Notes: generated by a model not told the origin, from the sequence alone. Positions 9,055-18,756 are shown, numbered from the stretch's first letter. The stretch is DNA of 64,000 nt from Mariniflexile sp044335535 (GCF_044335535.1 NZ_JBIQVZ010000011.1:33087-97086); one strand, 5' to 3'. Program-made: numbers and translations.

Positions 9055-9999
9055 TTATTTCAAATACGCCAAAACATTATTCTCAATACGTTTTTGTATA
9101 TTGCTTACATCACCTTTTACAAAGGTTTCACCTGTAATGTTTTCGTAAAGTTCGATATAGCGTTCGCTAACGGTTTCAATATACGCATCGCTCATAACAG
9201 GTACGGTTTGCCCTTTTAAACCTTGAAAGTTATTGGCTATAAGCCATTGGCGTACAAACTCTTTACTTAATTGTTTTTGGGGTTCGTTATTGGCTTGTCT
9301 TTCTTCATAGCCATCAGCATAAAAATAACGTGAGGAGTCTGGGGTATGTATTTCATCAATCAATACTATTTTACCATCTTTGGTTTTACCGAATTCGTAT
9401 TTGGTATCTACCAAAATCAAGCCTCGGCTTGCCGCTATTTCTGTCCCTCTTTGAAATAATTTACGGGTATAATCTTCTAAAACCGCATAATCTGCCTCAC
9501 TTACAATACCACGCTTTAAAATATCTTCTCTTGAAATATCTTCATCATGATCGCCCATTTCTGCTTTGGTTGCAGGTGTTATAATAGGTTCTGGAAACTT
9601 ATCGTTTTCTTTCATCCCTTCTGGCATGGCTACACCACAAAGCATGCGTTTTCCTGCTTTATACTCACGTGCTGCATGCCCACTCATATACCCACGAATT
9701 ACCATTTCAACTTTAAAAGGCTCACACAAATGTCCTACTGCAACATTGGGGTCTGGTGTTGCTGTTAACCAATTTGGAACTAAATCCTCTGTCGCCGCCA
9801 TCATTTTGGTGGCTATTTGGTTTAATATTTGTCCTTTATACGGAATCCCTTTTGGCATCACCACATCGAATGCCGATAATCTGTCGGTTGCAATCATTAC
9901 CAATTGCTCGTTGTTGATGTTATAAACTTCTCTAACTTTTCCGTGGTAAACAGATTTTTGTCCTGGAAAATTGAAATTGGTACTTGTGATTGTATTCAT
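9055..9999 (-). CDS. purC: phosphoribosylaminoimidazolesuccinocarboxamide synthase
   Basis: SAICAR synthetase joins aspartate to CAIR in purine synthesis (ATP-dependent, cytoplasmic). The 314 residues match the longer bacterial/yeast-like form of PurC. Visible motifs are GKVREVYNI near residue 20, TDRLSAFDVVMP near 38-50, EMVIRGYMSGHA near 97-109, LILVDTKYEFG near 192-202 and LIDEIHTPDSSRY near 211-223. It is a single gene with its own terminator, and the gene to its left is on the opposite strand. Confidence 0.96.
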   Translation of the reverse strand: MNTITSTNFNFPGQKSVYHGKVREVYNINNEQLVMIATDRLSAFDVVMPKGIPYKGQILNQIATKMMAATEDLVPNWLTATPDPNVAVGHLCEPFKVEMVIRGYMSGHAAREYKAGKRMLCGVAMPEGMKENDKFPEPIITPATKAEMGDHDEDISREDILKRGIVSEADYAVLEDYTRKLFQRGTEIAASRGLILVDTKYEFGKTKDGKIVLIDEIHTPDSSRYFYADGYEERQANNEPQKQLSKEFVRQWLIANNFQGLKGQTVPVMSDAYIETVSERYIELYENITGETFVKGDVSNIQKRIENNVLAYLK

Positions 10000-10064
10000 T
10001 AACAGTCGTGTGTTGTTTGTTTTGCAAATGTAATTTGTTTAATGATGCCAAACAATAAGTAAAT

Positions 10065-10096
10065 AAAAAAAGGAGACATATACATGCTCCTTTTTC
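10065..10096. terminator. terminator downstream of the beta-barrel gene
   Basis: A stem AAAAAGGAG / CTCCTTTTT with an ACATATACATG loop. The A-tract on one side and T-tract on the other make it potentially bidirectional, though the flanking genes are both on the minus strand. Confidence 0.65.
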
Positions 10097-10117
10097 TGTA
10101 TTCTTTATTATATAAAA

Positions 10118-10636
10118 TTATTTAAATCGGATATTATAAGTAACACCTACACCAACGTTTTGTAAATCGACATCATTTTCCGCAAATGTGTTTTGATAAA
10201 AAGCATATATATTCCAATCATGATTATGATAACCAATTTGAGGGTTTACATATAAGCCCCCCTCATTATTATCAATATTGGTTAAAAAACCATATCCTAC
10301 ATCCATTCCCAAAAACAGGCCATTAGGTGTAAAATAATAACGGGCAAACCCAGCTACAGGAACGACTCCAAAATCTTCAACACCTTCTTTTCCAAAATAA
10401 TGGCTATAGCCAGATGCGACACCAATGGCAAAATTAGGATTGAATAAATATTGTCCTCTAATATCTAAACCTAAATTAAATGACGATACATCGCCTGCAT
10501 CGCCTACTGGAACGCCAGCAGTTAAGCCTGCTTTAAACCAAGAATTATTTGGTGTGATATCTATTTCAGTTTCTTGTGCAAAAATTGAAGTTGATCCTAT
10601 TAATCCGATTCCGATAATTAAAAATAATTTTTTCAT
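10118..10636 (-). CDS. outer membrane beta-barrel protein
   Basis: A 172-residue protein starting MKKLFLIIGIGLIGSTSIFAQ at 10636, a signal peptide cut after Ala-Gln as is common in Bacteroidota. The longer reading from 10744 has no signal peptide at its start and is rejected. The mature part alternates polar and hydrophobic residues, with glycine-rich strands and a terminal VGVGVTYNIRFK that ends in an aromatic plus a basic residue. This is the profile of a small OmpW/OprF-like porin-type barrel. The function is unknown. Confidence 0.8.
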   Translation of the reverse strand: MKKLFLIIGIGLIGSTSIFAQETEIDITPNNSWFKAGLTAGVPVGDAGDVSSFNLGLDIRGQYLFNPNFAIGVASGYSHYFGKEGVEDFGVVPVAGFARYYFTPNGLFLGMDVGYGFLTNIDNNEGGLYVNPQIGYHNHDWNIYAFYQNTFAENDVDLQNVGVGVTYNIRFK

Positions 10637-10966
10637 AATGTTCTTTTTAAATGTTTGTACCGCAAATCTCGACAACATAAGCAAAAAACTAGTTACAAGA
10701 TTTCTATAGAATATTATAGAATTAAAAGATAAGCCAGCAACCATAACACCTAACTAATTGATTATAGGCTATGAAGATGTCCTAATAGAAAGAGGCTAAA
10801 AAATCCTTTAAATTTAATTTGTCAGGTTGGTTATTGAAACCGATAAGGTTTACTATAGGCTTTCAACAAATAATACCCACTGGTCATTAGGCACTAGGTA
10901 TTAGGCATTAGGCATTAGGCAAATCAACAAATCCACGAATAAACAAATAAACAATAGTACATTTAA

Positions 10967-11920
10967 TTAATCTACGTGCTCGATGCTTTTATAGGCTTCA
11001 ATAACCTTTTTAACCAAACGGTGACGAATCACATCTTTATCGTCTAAAAATATCATCCCCACCCCTTCTACATTTTTCAATATCAACAGGGCTTCTTTAA
11101 GACCAGAAATGGTACGTCGTGGCAAATCTATTTGCCCCGGGTCACCAGTTAATAAAAATTTGGCATTTTTACCCATACGGGTTAGAAACATTTTCATTTG
11201 GTTGTGTGTGGTATTTTGTCCTTCATCTAAAATCACAAAAGCATTATCGAGTGTACGCCCGCGCATAAACGCTAATGGCGCAATTTGTATGGTACCGTTC
11301 TCAATATACATTGCCAGTTTTTCGGCAGGTATCATATCACGTAACGCATCATATAAAGGCTGCATGTAAGGGTCTAATTTTTCTTTTAAATCGCCCGGTA
11401 AAAACCCAAGGTTCTCCCCTGCTTCAACTGCTGGACGGGTTAAAATAATACGTTTCACCTCTTTATTCTTAAGCGCTTGTACCGCTAAAGCAACGCCTGT
11501 ATAGGTTTTGCCGGTTCCTGCAGGTCCTATGGCAAATACCATATCATTGGCACGCATGCTTTCTACCAGTTTACGTTGGTTAGCCGTTTGTGCTTTAATA
11601 AGCTTACCTCCAACACCGTGTACCAAAACTTCACCGCTTGAATCGGACGTAGAATAATCGTCACTGCTTTGGCTTGTTAGCACACGCTCTATAACATTTT
11701 CATCAAGCTTATTGTATTTAGTAAAATGATTCAAAAGCATTTTCATACGGCGGTCGAATTCTTCTAATAATTCGTCATCACCAAAGGCTTTGATCTTATT
11801 ACCTCTTGCTACAATTTTAAGCTTAGGAAAATACTTTTTAAGAAGTTCAATATTGATGTTTTGTGCTCCAAAAAATTCTTTTGGAGTGATTTCTTCAAGT
11901 TCGATGATAATTTCGTTCAA
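10967..11920 (-). CDS. phoH: PhoH-like ATPase
   Basis: A 317-residue cytoplasmic NTPase. Walker A GPAGTGKTYTG is near residue 133, followed by the signature LTRPAVEAGENLGFLPGD, the Walker B FVILDEGQNT near 228 and the sensor LTGDPGQIDLP. An N-terminal segment of about 100 residues resembles the KH-like region of PhoH/PhoL proteins. The family is linked to RNA metabolism and often sits near ybeY. Here it is divergent from the SAM hydrolase gene, with about 240 bp between. Confidence 0.93.
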   Translation of the reverse strand: MNEIIIELEEITPKEFFGAQNINIELLKKYFPKLKIVARGNKIKAFGDDELLEEFDRRMKMLLNHFTKYNKLDENVIERVLTSQSSDDYSTSDSSGEVLVHGVGGKLIKAQTANQRKLVESMRANDMVFAIGPAGTGKTYTGVALAVQALKNKEVKRIILTRPAVEAGENLGFLPGDLKEKLDPYMQPLYDALRDMIPAEKLAMYIENGTIQIAPLAFMRGRTLDNAFVILDEGQNTTHNQMKMFLTRMGKNAKFLLTGDPGQIDLPRRTISGLKEALLILKNVEGVGMIFLDDKDVIRHRLVKKVIEAYKSIEHVD

Positions 11921-12163
11921 AGGCGTAGAATTTGTTTAAAATTTCCTCTAAGATTACTGATAATATTGTTTACTCAGACGAAATGATTTATTAGTTTTAT
12001 TCAGTTTTATTTTTTGATAAATAAGTGTCATGAACCTATATTTTTAATGTTAAACATAAAAATGAAAACAAAAAATTTATGTAGGTTTGTTACATATCTG
12101 TTAAAGCTCAAAAATACACAAATTTGAGTGTACTAACATTAAAAACATATCAACAATTTGCCA

Positions 12164-13024
12164 ATGGCGATAATAACATTAACTACTGATTTCGGAGAAA
12201 AAGATCACTTTGCAGGCGCAACAAAAGGTGCTATTTACAGTGAATTACCCGATGTTAAAATTGTTGATATCTCACATTCTGTGTCTCCTTTTAATATTTT
12301 AGAGGCTGGTTATATCATTCAAAATGCTTACAACAGTTTCCCGAAAGGCACGATACATATTATAGGTATAGATTCTGAAATTAATGAAGAAAACAAACAT
12401 ATTGCCTTAAAACTAGACGACCACTACTTTATTTGTGCCAATAATGGGATCATGAGCATGATTTGTTCTGAAATTGCACCCGAAAAAATTGTTGAAATCA
12501 ATATCCACGATAAAATACAAACCAGTTTTCCGGTACTGGACGTTTTTGTAAAAGTGGCTTGCCACATTGCACGTGGTGGTACCCTAGAAGTTATTGGCAA
12601 AACCATACCGGGAATTAAACCTACAAAACATATTACCCCATTTGTGAATGATGATAAAACCCAAATTATTGGCAGCGTTATTTATGTTGATAATTATGGT
12701 AACGTGGTAACAAATATTAAGCGTCCATTTTTTGAAAGTATACAAAAAGGAAGGTCTTTTGAAGTTTCTGCAAGAAATAATAAGTTTAAAAAAATACATA
12801 ATCGCTATAGTGATATTGTGAATTTTGAAATTCCTGAAGAAAAAAGACATGATGAAGGCAGAGGTTTGGTGGTTTTTAATTCGGGTGGCTTTTTAGAAAT
12901 TGCCGTTTATAAAAGTAATAGTGCCACAGTGGGCAGTGCTTCCACTTTAATGGGACTGGGCTTGATGGATGCTATTAGCGTTAGTTTTAGTACCGAATCA
13001 ATGCTTCCAAAAAGTTTAGAATAA
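12164..13024 (+). CDS. SAM hydroxide adenosyltransferase (DUF62 family)
   Basis: A 286-residue member of the S-adenosylmethionine hydrolase/halogenase family, which cleaves SAM to adenosine and methionine. The N-terminal motif TLTTDFGEKDHFAGATKG holds the conserved Asp; further motifs are HSVSPFNILEAGYI near 41-54 and YVDNYGNVVTN near 176-186. The ATG at 12164 (MAIITL) is preferred over the TTG two codons earlier. It lies divergent from phoH, as in many Flavobacteriaceae. Confidence 0.88.
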   Translation: MAIITLTTDFGEKDHFAGATKGAIYSELPDVKIVDISHSVSPFNILEAGYIIQNAYNSFPKGTIHIIGIDSEINEENKHIALKLDDHYFICANNGIMSMICSEIAPEKIVEINIHDKIQTSFPVLDVFVKVACHIARGGTLEVIGKTIPGIKPTKHITPFVNDDKTQIIGSVIYVDNYGNVVTNIKRPFFESIQKGRSFEVSARNNKFKKIHNRYSDIVNFEIPEEKRHDEGRGLVVFNSGGFLEIAVYKSNSATVGSASTLMGLGLMDAISVSFSTESMLPKSLE

Positions 13025-13103
13025 TTACTGAATAATAAATGTTTATAAGAATTGTTAAACTGAGATTTCTTAGTAATTTTGAAACGAATTTGTTGAATAG
13101 CTT

Positions 13104-13151
13104 TAGACAATAGACAATAGACAATAGACAATAGACAATAGACAATAGACA
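13104..13151 (+). repeat. tandem heptamer AGACAAT, about six copies
   Basis: A head-to-tail array of the 7-mer AGACAAT between the SAM hydrolase and gldF, followed by three copies of CTTTTAA just before the gldF start. Because 7 is not a multiple of 3 and the repeat lies upstream of a gene, copy-number change could alter promoter spacing. Confidence 0.85.
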
Positions 13152-13190
13152 AAACTCACACTTTTAACTTTTAACTTTTAACTAAATTAA

Positions 13191-13910
13191 ATGTTTGCCA
13201 TACTTAAAAAAGAAATAAACACATTTTTCACATCACCCATTGGCTATTTGGTTATTGGTTTCTTTTTATTGCTTAATGGTTTATTCTTATGGTTCTTTAA
13301 AGGTGAAAACAATATATTAGATTATGGGTTTGCCGATTTATCATCGTTCTTCCTACTAGCACCCTGGATATTAATTTTCCTCATTCCCGCGGTAACCATG
13401 CGTAGTTTTTCAGATGAAAAAAAACAAGGTACTTTAGAACTTTTACTCACCAAACCCATTACGCATTTAAACATTGTTCTAGGTAAATATTTTGGCGCGT
13501 TCGTTTTAATTTTAATTGCCCTTTTACCAACTTTATTATATGTTTACACAATTTACCAATTAGGAAACCCTATTGGCAATTTAGATTTTGGGAGTACTTT
13601 AGGTTCTTATTTTGGCTTGTTATTTTTAATTGCTGCTTATACCGCTATTGGTGTATTCGCTTCTACCTTATCAGACAATCAAATAGTGGCTTTTATAACA
13701 TCTGTCGCTATTTGCTTTATGTTTTATATTGGTTTTGAAAGTGTTGCCGACTTCACTTCCAGTAATTTTATAGAACAATTAGGCATGAATGCCCACTACA
13801 AAAGCATCAGCCGAGGCGTCATAGACACCCGAGACATCATCTATTTTTCGAGCATTACAGTATTTTTTATAATGCTAACGAAACTGAATATTAATAAAGA
13901 AGAAAAATGA
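13191..13910 (+). CDS. gldF: gliding motility ABC transporter permease GldF
   Basis: A 239-residue ABC-2 type permease with six membrane segments. Sequence features such as KKEINTFFTSPIGYLVIGFF at the start and TMRSFSDEKKQGTLELLLTKP near residues 65-85 are characteristic of GldF. It works with GldG and the ATPase GldA in Bacteroidota gliding and type IX secretion-associated motility. Its last 4 nt (ATGA) overlap the next gene. The start is the ATG at 13191. Confidence 0.92.
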   Translation: MFAILKKEINTFFTSPIGYLVIGFFLLLNGLFLWFFKGENNILDYGFADLSSFFLLAPWILIFLIPAVTMRSFSDEKKQGTLELLLTKPITHLNIVLGKYFGAFVLILIALLPTLLYVYTIYQLGNPIGNLDFGSTLGSYFGLLFLIAAYTAIGVFASTLSDNQIVAFITSVAICFMFYIGFESVADFTSSNFIEQLGMNAHYKSISRGVIDTRDIIYFSSITVFFIMLTKLNINKEEK

Positions 13911-14401
13911 TTTTAACACCGCTGTTCATTATTTTTTTAATAGTCGTTTTCTTGTTAGTTTGGGCATTTACCAATACTATAGACAAACGTAAATGGTTAA
14001 GTTTTTTAATAAGCATTGTATTAACTCCCATTGTTTATTTTTATGTGTTTTATCCGCTTATAAACATTTTTAGTAGCTACCATCATGAAAAGCATTTTGA
14101 TGCCGAAGCTTGGACAGACAAACCTGCTTTACGTTACGAAATGAGTAATGAAATGACCAAGCTGCAAATGTTTAAAGGAAAGACCAAAAGCGAAGTAAAA
14201 GCTATTCTGGGAAGCAGCGAATGGTATGGTTGGGATGATAGTATTAAAGCCAATTCACCTAACAAATGGAACTACAATTTAGGCTATAAACCTGGAGCTT
14301 TTAACCTAACTCAAGAGTGTTTGGAGTTGGAATTCAAAAACAATAAAGTTGAAAGTATTAAACAATACCAATTAGAAACAAAGTTTGAAGAAGCGCCTTA
14401 A
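13907..14401 (+). CDS. membrane-anchored protein between gldF and gldG
   Basis: 164 residues with two N-terminal membrane segments (about 2-20 and 30-52) and a soluble C-terminal part. A stretch with LQMFKGKTKSEVKAILG resembles SmpA/BamE-like 'G-x-x-x-x-V-x-x-x-L-G' domains. It overlaps gldF by 4 nt and gldG by 17 nt, so the three are translated as one unit. GldF and GldG are usually adjacent; the ORF inserted between them is unusual. Its function is unknown; a role at the Gld complex is inferred only from coupling. Confidence 0.75.
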   Translation: MILTPLFIIFLIVVFLLVWAFTNTIDKRKWLSFLISIVLTPIVYFYVFYPLINIFSSYHHEKHFDAEAWTDKPALRYEMSNEMTKLQMFKGKTKSEVKAILGSSEWYGWDDSIKANSPNKWNYNLGYKPGAFNLTQECLELEFKNNKVESIKQYQLETKFEEAP

Positions 14402-16052
14402 ACATATAGCCATATTATTAATTGCTCTAATAGCCATTAACTACATAAGTAGTTTGGCTTTTAAGCGTTTTGATTTAACCGAAGACAAACGCTATACCTT
14501 AAGCGAGGCAACAATTAACATTATTAAAAACGTAGGTTCACCTATCGAAATAGATGTATTTTTAAGTGGTGAAGATTTTCCTTCGGAATTTAGACGCCTT
14601 CAAAATGAAACGAAGCAATTGCTTGAAGAGTTTTCGTCAGAAAATAATAACATCATTTTCAATTTTATTAATCCATTGGAAGATGACACTACCCGCGAAC
14701 GCCATATTCAGCAATTAACAGACAGGGGGTTAACACCGATGCAATTAAGTGTTCAAGAAAACGGAAAAGCATCACAAGCCATTATTTTTCCCTGGGCTTT
14801 GGCTAGTTATAATGGTAAAACGGTTATTATTTCACTTGTAAAAAACAAAATAGGTGCTTCGCAACAGGATCTGGTAACCAACTCGGTACAACATTTAGAA
14901 TATGCCTTTGCCGATGGGTTTAGCAAATTAACAAACCCAAAACATAAAAGCATAGCTTTCCTAATAGGAAATGGTGAATTAAAAGGAAGATATACAGAAA
15001 GTTTCAGGAGAATTTTATCTGAATACTACAAAATTGCTCCATTCACTCTTGATAGTGTCGCAGAAAATCCAGAAAGAACTCTAAAACAACTAGACGCTTT
15101 CGATTTAATAATATCTGCAAAACCTACCGAAGCCTTTACCGAAGAAGAAAAACTAGTATTAGACCAATATACCATGAATGGCGGTAAAAGCTTATGGCTT
15201 ATTGATGCAGTTGCTATGGAAAAAGACAGTCTTTACAATGATAGAGGCAAAAACTTTGCTACCAGCAGGGATTTAAATGTCACCGATTTCTTTTTTAAAT
15301 ACGGCGTGAGAATCAATCCTGTTATCGTAAGCACGCTTTACTCTGCTCCTATTACATTGGCTATGGGAGAAGGCAGTGAGTCGCAGTTTCAGCACCTGCG
15401 TTGGCCATATGCGCCTTTAGCTTCAACTAATGATAACCATCCCATAGTTAACAATCTAAACTTAGTGAAGTTTGATTTTGCAAATCAAATAGACACGCTT
15501 AAAAATAACATTAAAAAAACCATTTTATTGGAAAGTGCCCCTTTAACAAAACTTGAAGGCACCCCTAGAGAAATTAGTTTGGAAATTGTGACGCAAAACC
15601 CAGATCCAGCAACGTTCAATAAAGGAAACCAAACCTTAGCCGTTTTGTTGGAAGGTGAATTCACGTCGGTTTACGCCAATCGAATAAAGCCTTTTGAACT
15701 TCAAAAAGAAATAAACAAAAGCGTTCCTACAAAAATGATTGTTATTGCCGATGGCGATGTTATAAAAAACGATGTTTTTAAGAATGTCCCTCAAGAATTA
15801 GGATTTGATAGATGGACGGGACAAACCTATGGCAACAAAGAATTTTTACTGAATGCAGTTAATTATTTACTGGATGACAACGGACTTATAAACATTCGTT
15901 CGAAAGAAATAACCGTTGAATTTTTAAATCAGGAAAAAATTGCTGACGAAAAAACCAAATGGCAAATTATAAACATTTTACTTCCGCTACTGCTATTAGG
16001 GACTTTTGGAATGCTTTTCAATTATTTCAGAAGAAAAAAATATGCCAACTAG
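14385..16052 (+). CDS. gldG: gliding motility protein GldG
   Basis: A 555-residue protein with an N-terminal membrane anchor, a large extracytoplasmic ABC_transp_aux-type domain (KRFDLTEDKRYTLSEAT near residues 29-45) and a C-terminal membrane segment (LLPLLLLGTFGMLFNYF) followed by RRKK. It is the partner of GldF in the Bacteroidota gliding ABC transporter. The start is a TTG at 14385 inside the end of the preceding ORF, and no later ATG keeps the first membrane anchor. Confidence 0.92.
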   Translation: MKKRLKHIAILLIALIAINYISSLAFKRFDLTEDKRYTLSEATINIIKNVGSPIEIDVFLSGEDFPSEFRRLQNETKQLLEEFSSENNNIIFNFINPLEDDTTRERHIQQLTDRGLTPMQLSVQENGKASQAIIFPWALASYNGKTVIISLVKNKIGASQQDLVTNSVQHLEYAFADGFSKLTNPKHKSIAFLIGNGELKGRYTESFRRILSEYYKIAPFTLDSVAENPERTLKQLDAFDLIISAKPTEAFTEEEKLVLDQYTMNGGKSLWLIDAVAMEKDSLYNDRGKNFATSRDLNVTDFFFKYGVRINPVIVSTLYSAPITLAMGEGSESQFQHLRWPYAPLASTNDNHPIVNNLNLVKFDFANQIDTLKNNIKKTILLESAPLTKLEGTPREISLEIVTQNPDPATFNKGNQTLAVLLEGEFTSVYANRIKPFELQKEINKSVPTKMIVIADGDVIKNDVFKNVPQELGFDRWTGQTYGNKEFLLNAVNYLLDDNGLINIRSKEITVEFLNQEKIADEKTKWQIINILLPLLLLGTFGMLFNYFRRKKYAN

Positions 16053-16358
16053 CTCATGGATTTTGCACTAAAGTTTCCCACATACCCAGCAATAAATGTT
16101 AATAAGTTTGTTTCCAATATTAATAGGTAAAGAATATATTTGTAAGTAGTATAACTAAAACTTAATCTAAGTTCTTTTTTAGATGAAACACCTCTGTTTT
16201 ACAACACTTTTTTAAAGTAGACAAATAGAAACCATAAAGCATCTAACTTAAAAAAAATTAAAACTAACGCATGAAACGAGCATGTTCAAAATTTCATTTT
16301 CTAAGGAAATGATTAATAGCGAACTGCATGTGTCCTTTAAAAAAATAAATATTAACAC
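16053..16358. other. intergenic region upstream of dnaN
   Basis: A 306-bp AT-rich gap separating gldG from dnaN. It should carry the dnaN promoter. I see only A/T tracts and no clear box, gene or terminator hairpin. Confidence 0.4.
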
Positions 16359-17477
16359 ATGAAATTTATAGTATCAAGTACCTATTTATTAAAACAATTA
16401 CAGGTTTTAGGAGGTGTTATTAATAGTTCGAACACCTTACCTATTTTAGATAATTTCTTATTTGAATTAGATAATTCAACGTTAACGGTTTCAGGAAGCG
16501 ACTTAGAAACCACTATGGCATCTTCACTAGAAGTAGAAAGCGATAGTAAAGGTAGTGTTGCTATTCCTGCGCGTTTACTATTAGATACTTTAAAAACATT
16601 TCCAGAGCAACCATTAACTTTTGTTGTTGAAGATAACAATACGGTCGAAATTAGCTCTAATCATGGTAAATACGCCTTAGCCTATGCTGATGGAAAAGAA
16701 TTCCCTAAAGCCGTTTCACTTGAAGACCCAAGTAAAACAGTAGTTATTGGCGATATATTGGCAACGGCTATTAGTAAAACTATTTTTGCTGCAGGAAACG
16801 ACGATTTACGCCCAGTAATGAGTGGTGTATTTTTTCAATTCTCAACACAAGGCTTAACTTTTGTTGCAACCGATGCACACAAATTAGTAAAATACACACG
16901 TGAAGATGTAAAAGCAAATCAAGTAGCGGAATTTATAATGCCTAAAAAACCTTTGAATTTATTGAAAGGCATTTTAGCTGGTAGTGAAAATGAAGTTACT
17001 ATTGAATATAACGATTCGAATGCAAAATTCACTTTTGAGAATTCAGAACTGATTTGCCGTTTAATTGATGGTAAATACCCTAATTACGAAGCGGTAATTC
17101 CTAAAGAAAACCCTAATAAATTAGTAATTGACAGAACACAGTTTTTAAATTCGGTGCGTCGTGTTAGTATTTTCTCGAACAAAACAACCCACCAAATACG
17201 CTTAAAAATTGCTGGAGCTGAACTTAACATTTCTGCAGAAGACATCGACTATAGCAACAAAGCCGAAGAACGTTTAACTTGCGATTACCAAGGGGATGAC
17301 ATGCAAATTGGTTTTAACTCTCGTTTTTTAACAGAGATGTTGAACAATCTGAGTTCTACCGATGTACAATTAGAGATGAGTATGCCCAATAGAGCTGGTA
17401 TTTTAACACCTATTGATGGTTTGGATGATGGTGAGCAAGTAACTATGCTCGTTATGCCTGTAATGCTGAATAGTTAA
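16359..17477 (+). CDS. dnaN: DNA polymerase III sliding clamp (beta subunit)
   Basis: A 372-residue beta clamp that encircles DNA and tethers the replicative polymerase. It shows the three repeated clamp domains: MKFIVSSTYLLKQLQVLGGV at the start, FVATDAHKLVKYT near 167-180, LICRLIDGKYPNYEAVIPKE near 229-248, and the C-terminal MPVMLNS corresponding to the usual M-P-M/V-R/L end. No dnaA, recF or gyrB is adjacent, which is common in Bacteroidota. Confidence 0.97.
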   Translation: MKFIVSSTYLLKQLQVLGGVINSSNTLPILDNFLFELDNSTLTVSGSDLETTMASSLEVESDSKGSVAIPARLLLDTLKTFPEQPLTFVVEDNNTVEISSNHGKYALAYADGKEFPKAVSLEDPSKTVVIGDILATAISKTIFAAGNDDLRPVMSGVFFQFSTQGLTFVATDAHKLVKYTREDVKANQVAEFIMPKKPLNLLKGILAGSENEVTIEYNDSNAKFTFENSELICRLIDGKYPNYEAVIPKENPNKLVIDRTQFLNSVRRVSIFSNKTTHQIRLKIAGAELNISAEDIDYSNKAEERLTCDYQGDDMQIGFNSRFLTEMLNNLSSTDVQLEMSMPNRAGILTPIDGLDDGEQVTMLVMPVMLNS

Positions 17478-17521
17478 TTTTGTCATTCCCTCGAATGAGG
17501 AATCTTATATATTCAAAGCAA

Positions 17522-17557
17522 AAAAGAGGCTATCAAATAATTATTTGATGGCCTTTT
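17522..17557. terminator. terminator after dnaN
   Basis: A long hairpin AGGC-ATCAAATAA / TTATTTGAT-GCCT flanked by A and T runs, 45 nt past the dnaN stop. Confidence 0.75.
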
Positions 17558-17591
17558 AAATTTAGCTTTAAACCTACCCTTACAGGAATTA

Positions 17592-17930
17592 CTAACTAAT
17601 AAAAGTAAAAGATAAAGGGTATTTTGGTATTTCGCCATTACTTGTCTTTATGGCATTTATTATAGGGAATACAATAGAAATAATACCCAATACAATAAAA
17701 CCTAAAATACCTAAACCAAGTAGTAAAATCAATGGGATGCATATTATAAAATACACTATTAAACTTAACTGAAAATTTACAATGTTTTTACCGTGTGCAT
17801 CCATTTGATACACTTTGTCTTTTTGGGTAAGCCAAATTATTAACGGTATTAACAAACTACCAAAGCCTGTTACTAACGTAACCAACTGGCTTAAATGGGT
17901 AACTACTAAAAGTTGATTGTCTTCTCTCAT
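17592..17930 (-). CDS. DUF4870 membrane protein
   Basis: A 112-residue protein with three hydrophobic segments and the DUF4870 pattern: LSQLVTLVTGFGSLLIPLII near 14-33, then HGKNIVNFQLS and a C-terminal VFPIINAIKTSNGE. The family is of unknown function and widespread in Bacteroidota. It is convergent with dnaN. Confidence 0.85.
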   Translation of the reverse strand: MREDNQLLVVTHLSQLVTLVTGFGSLLIPLIIWLTQKDKVYQMDAHGKNIVNFQLSLIVYFIICIPLILLLGLGILGFIVLGIISIVFPIINAIKTSNGEIPKYPLSFTFIS

Positions 17931-18007
17931 GATGGTTATTTTTTTGATTGATGTTTATATGACGAAAAAACAAAAAAAATGTTACATAATTTAGAGTAGG
18001 ATTTATT

Positions 18008-18168
18008 GAACTCGTTTAAACTTTTTTGATTGAAGTGAAAATTAGTCATTTTGTGCTCGGTTGAAGGCTTTTTTGAGTTGCATAGCTGAGCTACGGAAGG
18101 AAAAAAGGCAAAAAAGCGAGTGCTAAAGGACAATTTTTTAACCAATTATAAAAAGTTTAAACGAGTTC
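18008..18168. repeat. dispersed element with inverted ends, copy 2
   Basis: Second copy of the element at 6072-6229. Here the ends are perfect: GAACTCGTTTAAACTTTTT at the left and its exact reverse complement AAAAAGTTTAAACGAGTTC at the right (19 bp). It lies between DUF4870 and the cytochrome c gene, and no coding sequence is inside. Confidence 0.8.
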
Positions 18169-18183
18169 ATTAATGAAAATGAT

Positions 18184-18651
18184 TTATTGCATCCCTTTCA
18201 TTCCCTTACCCATATTTTGATTCATATGTTCTTGAAACCATTCTGGTTCTTCAATGTCATTATCAAAAATATAATCAGCTATTTGTTCAATATCATTTTC
18301 CGAGTATGGCAATTTTTGCATCACACCAAAACGTTTTACAGCTCCAAACATTTTGGCTTCTTTTTCGCTAGGGTTTTTAATCCATTTTTGAATATCGTTT
18401 ATAAACTCATCCTTAGAAGTGTCTTTAAAAATATAGCGTGTTTTAATAGCTATCATAGGTGGGCCAAGTCGCTTTTCTTCCGGCGTTTTTGCATCATGAC
18501 AAGCGTAACAATACATTTCCATAAGTTTTTTTCCTGGATGCGGGTCTGCTTTTTTTCCATAAGAATTCGCAGTATTCATGTTGTTTGTATATCTATTATC
18601 CTTACAACCAATCATACTGAAAAGAAGCAATCCAATTAATAAATATTTCAT
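18184..18651 (-). CDS. c-type cytochrome lipoprotein
   Basis: 155 residues. The signal peptide MKYLLIGLLLFSMIGC has a lipobox cysteine at 16. The heme attachment motif CYACH is near residue 47, with a downstream methionine candidate in QKLPYSENDIEQIADYIF, the usual class I cytochrome c end. It probably carries electrons in the periplasm as a membrane-anchored monoheme protein. A repeated 86-bp element lies about 100 bp upstream of its start (18757-18842). Confidence 0.88.
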   Translation of the reverse strand: MKYLLIGLLLFSMIGCKDNRYTNNMNTANSYGKKADPHPGKKLMEMYCYACHDAKTPEEKRLGPPMIAIKTRYIFKDTSKDEFINDIQKWIKNPSEKEAKMFGAVKRFGVMQKLPYSENDIEQIADYIFDNDIEEPEWFQEHMNQNMGKGMKGMQ

Positions 18652-18756
18652 ATGTAAATATTATTTGTTTATTTGTTTATTCTGAATTCTGAATATGGTA
18701 TCGCTTTATTTTCATAGGTGCTTGGGTTTCCAAATCATGGCGATTTCATATGTAAG

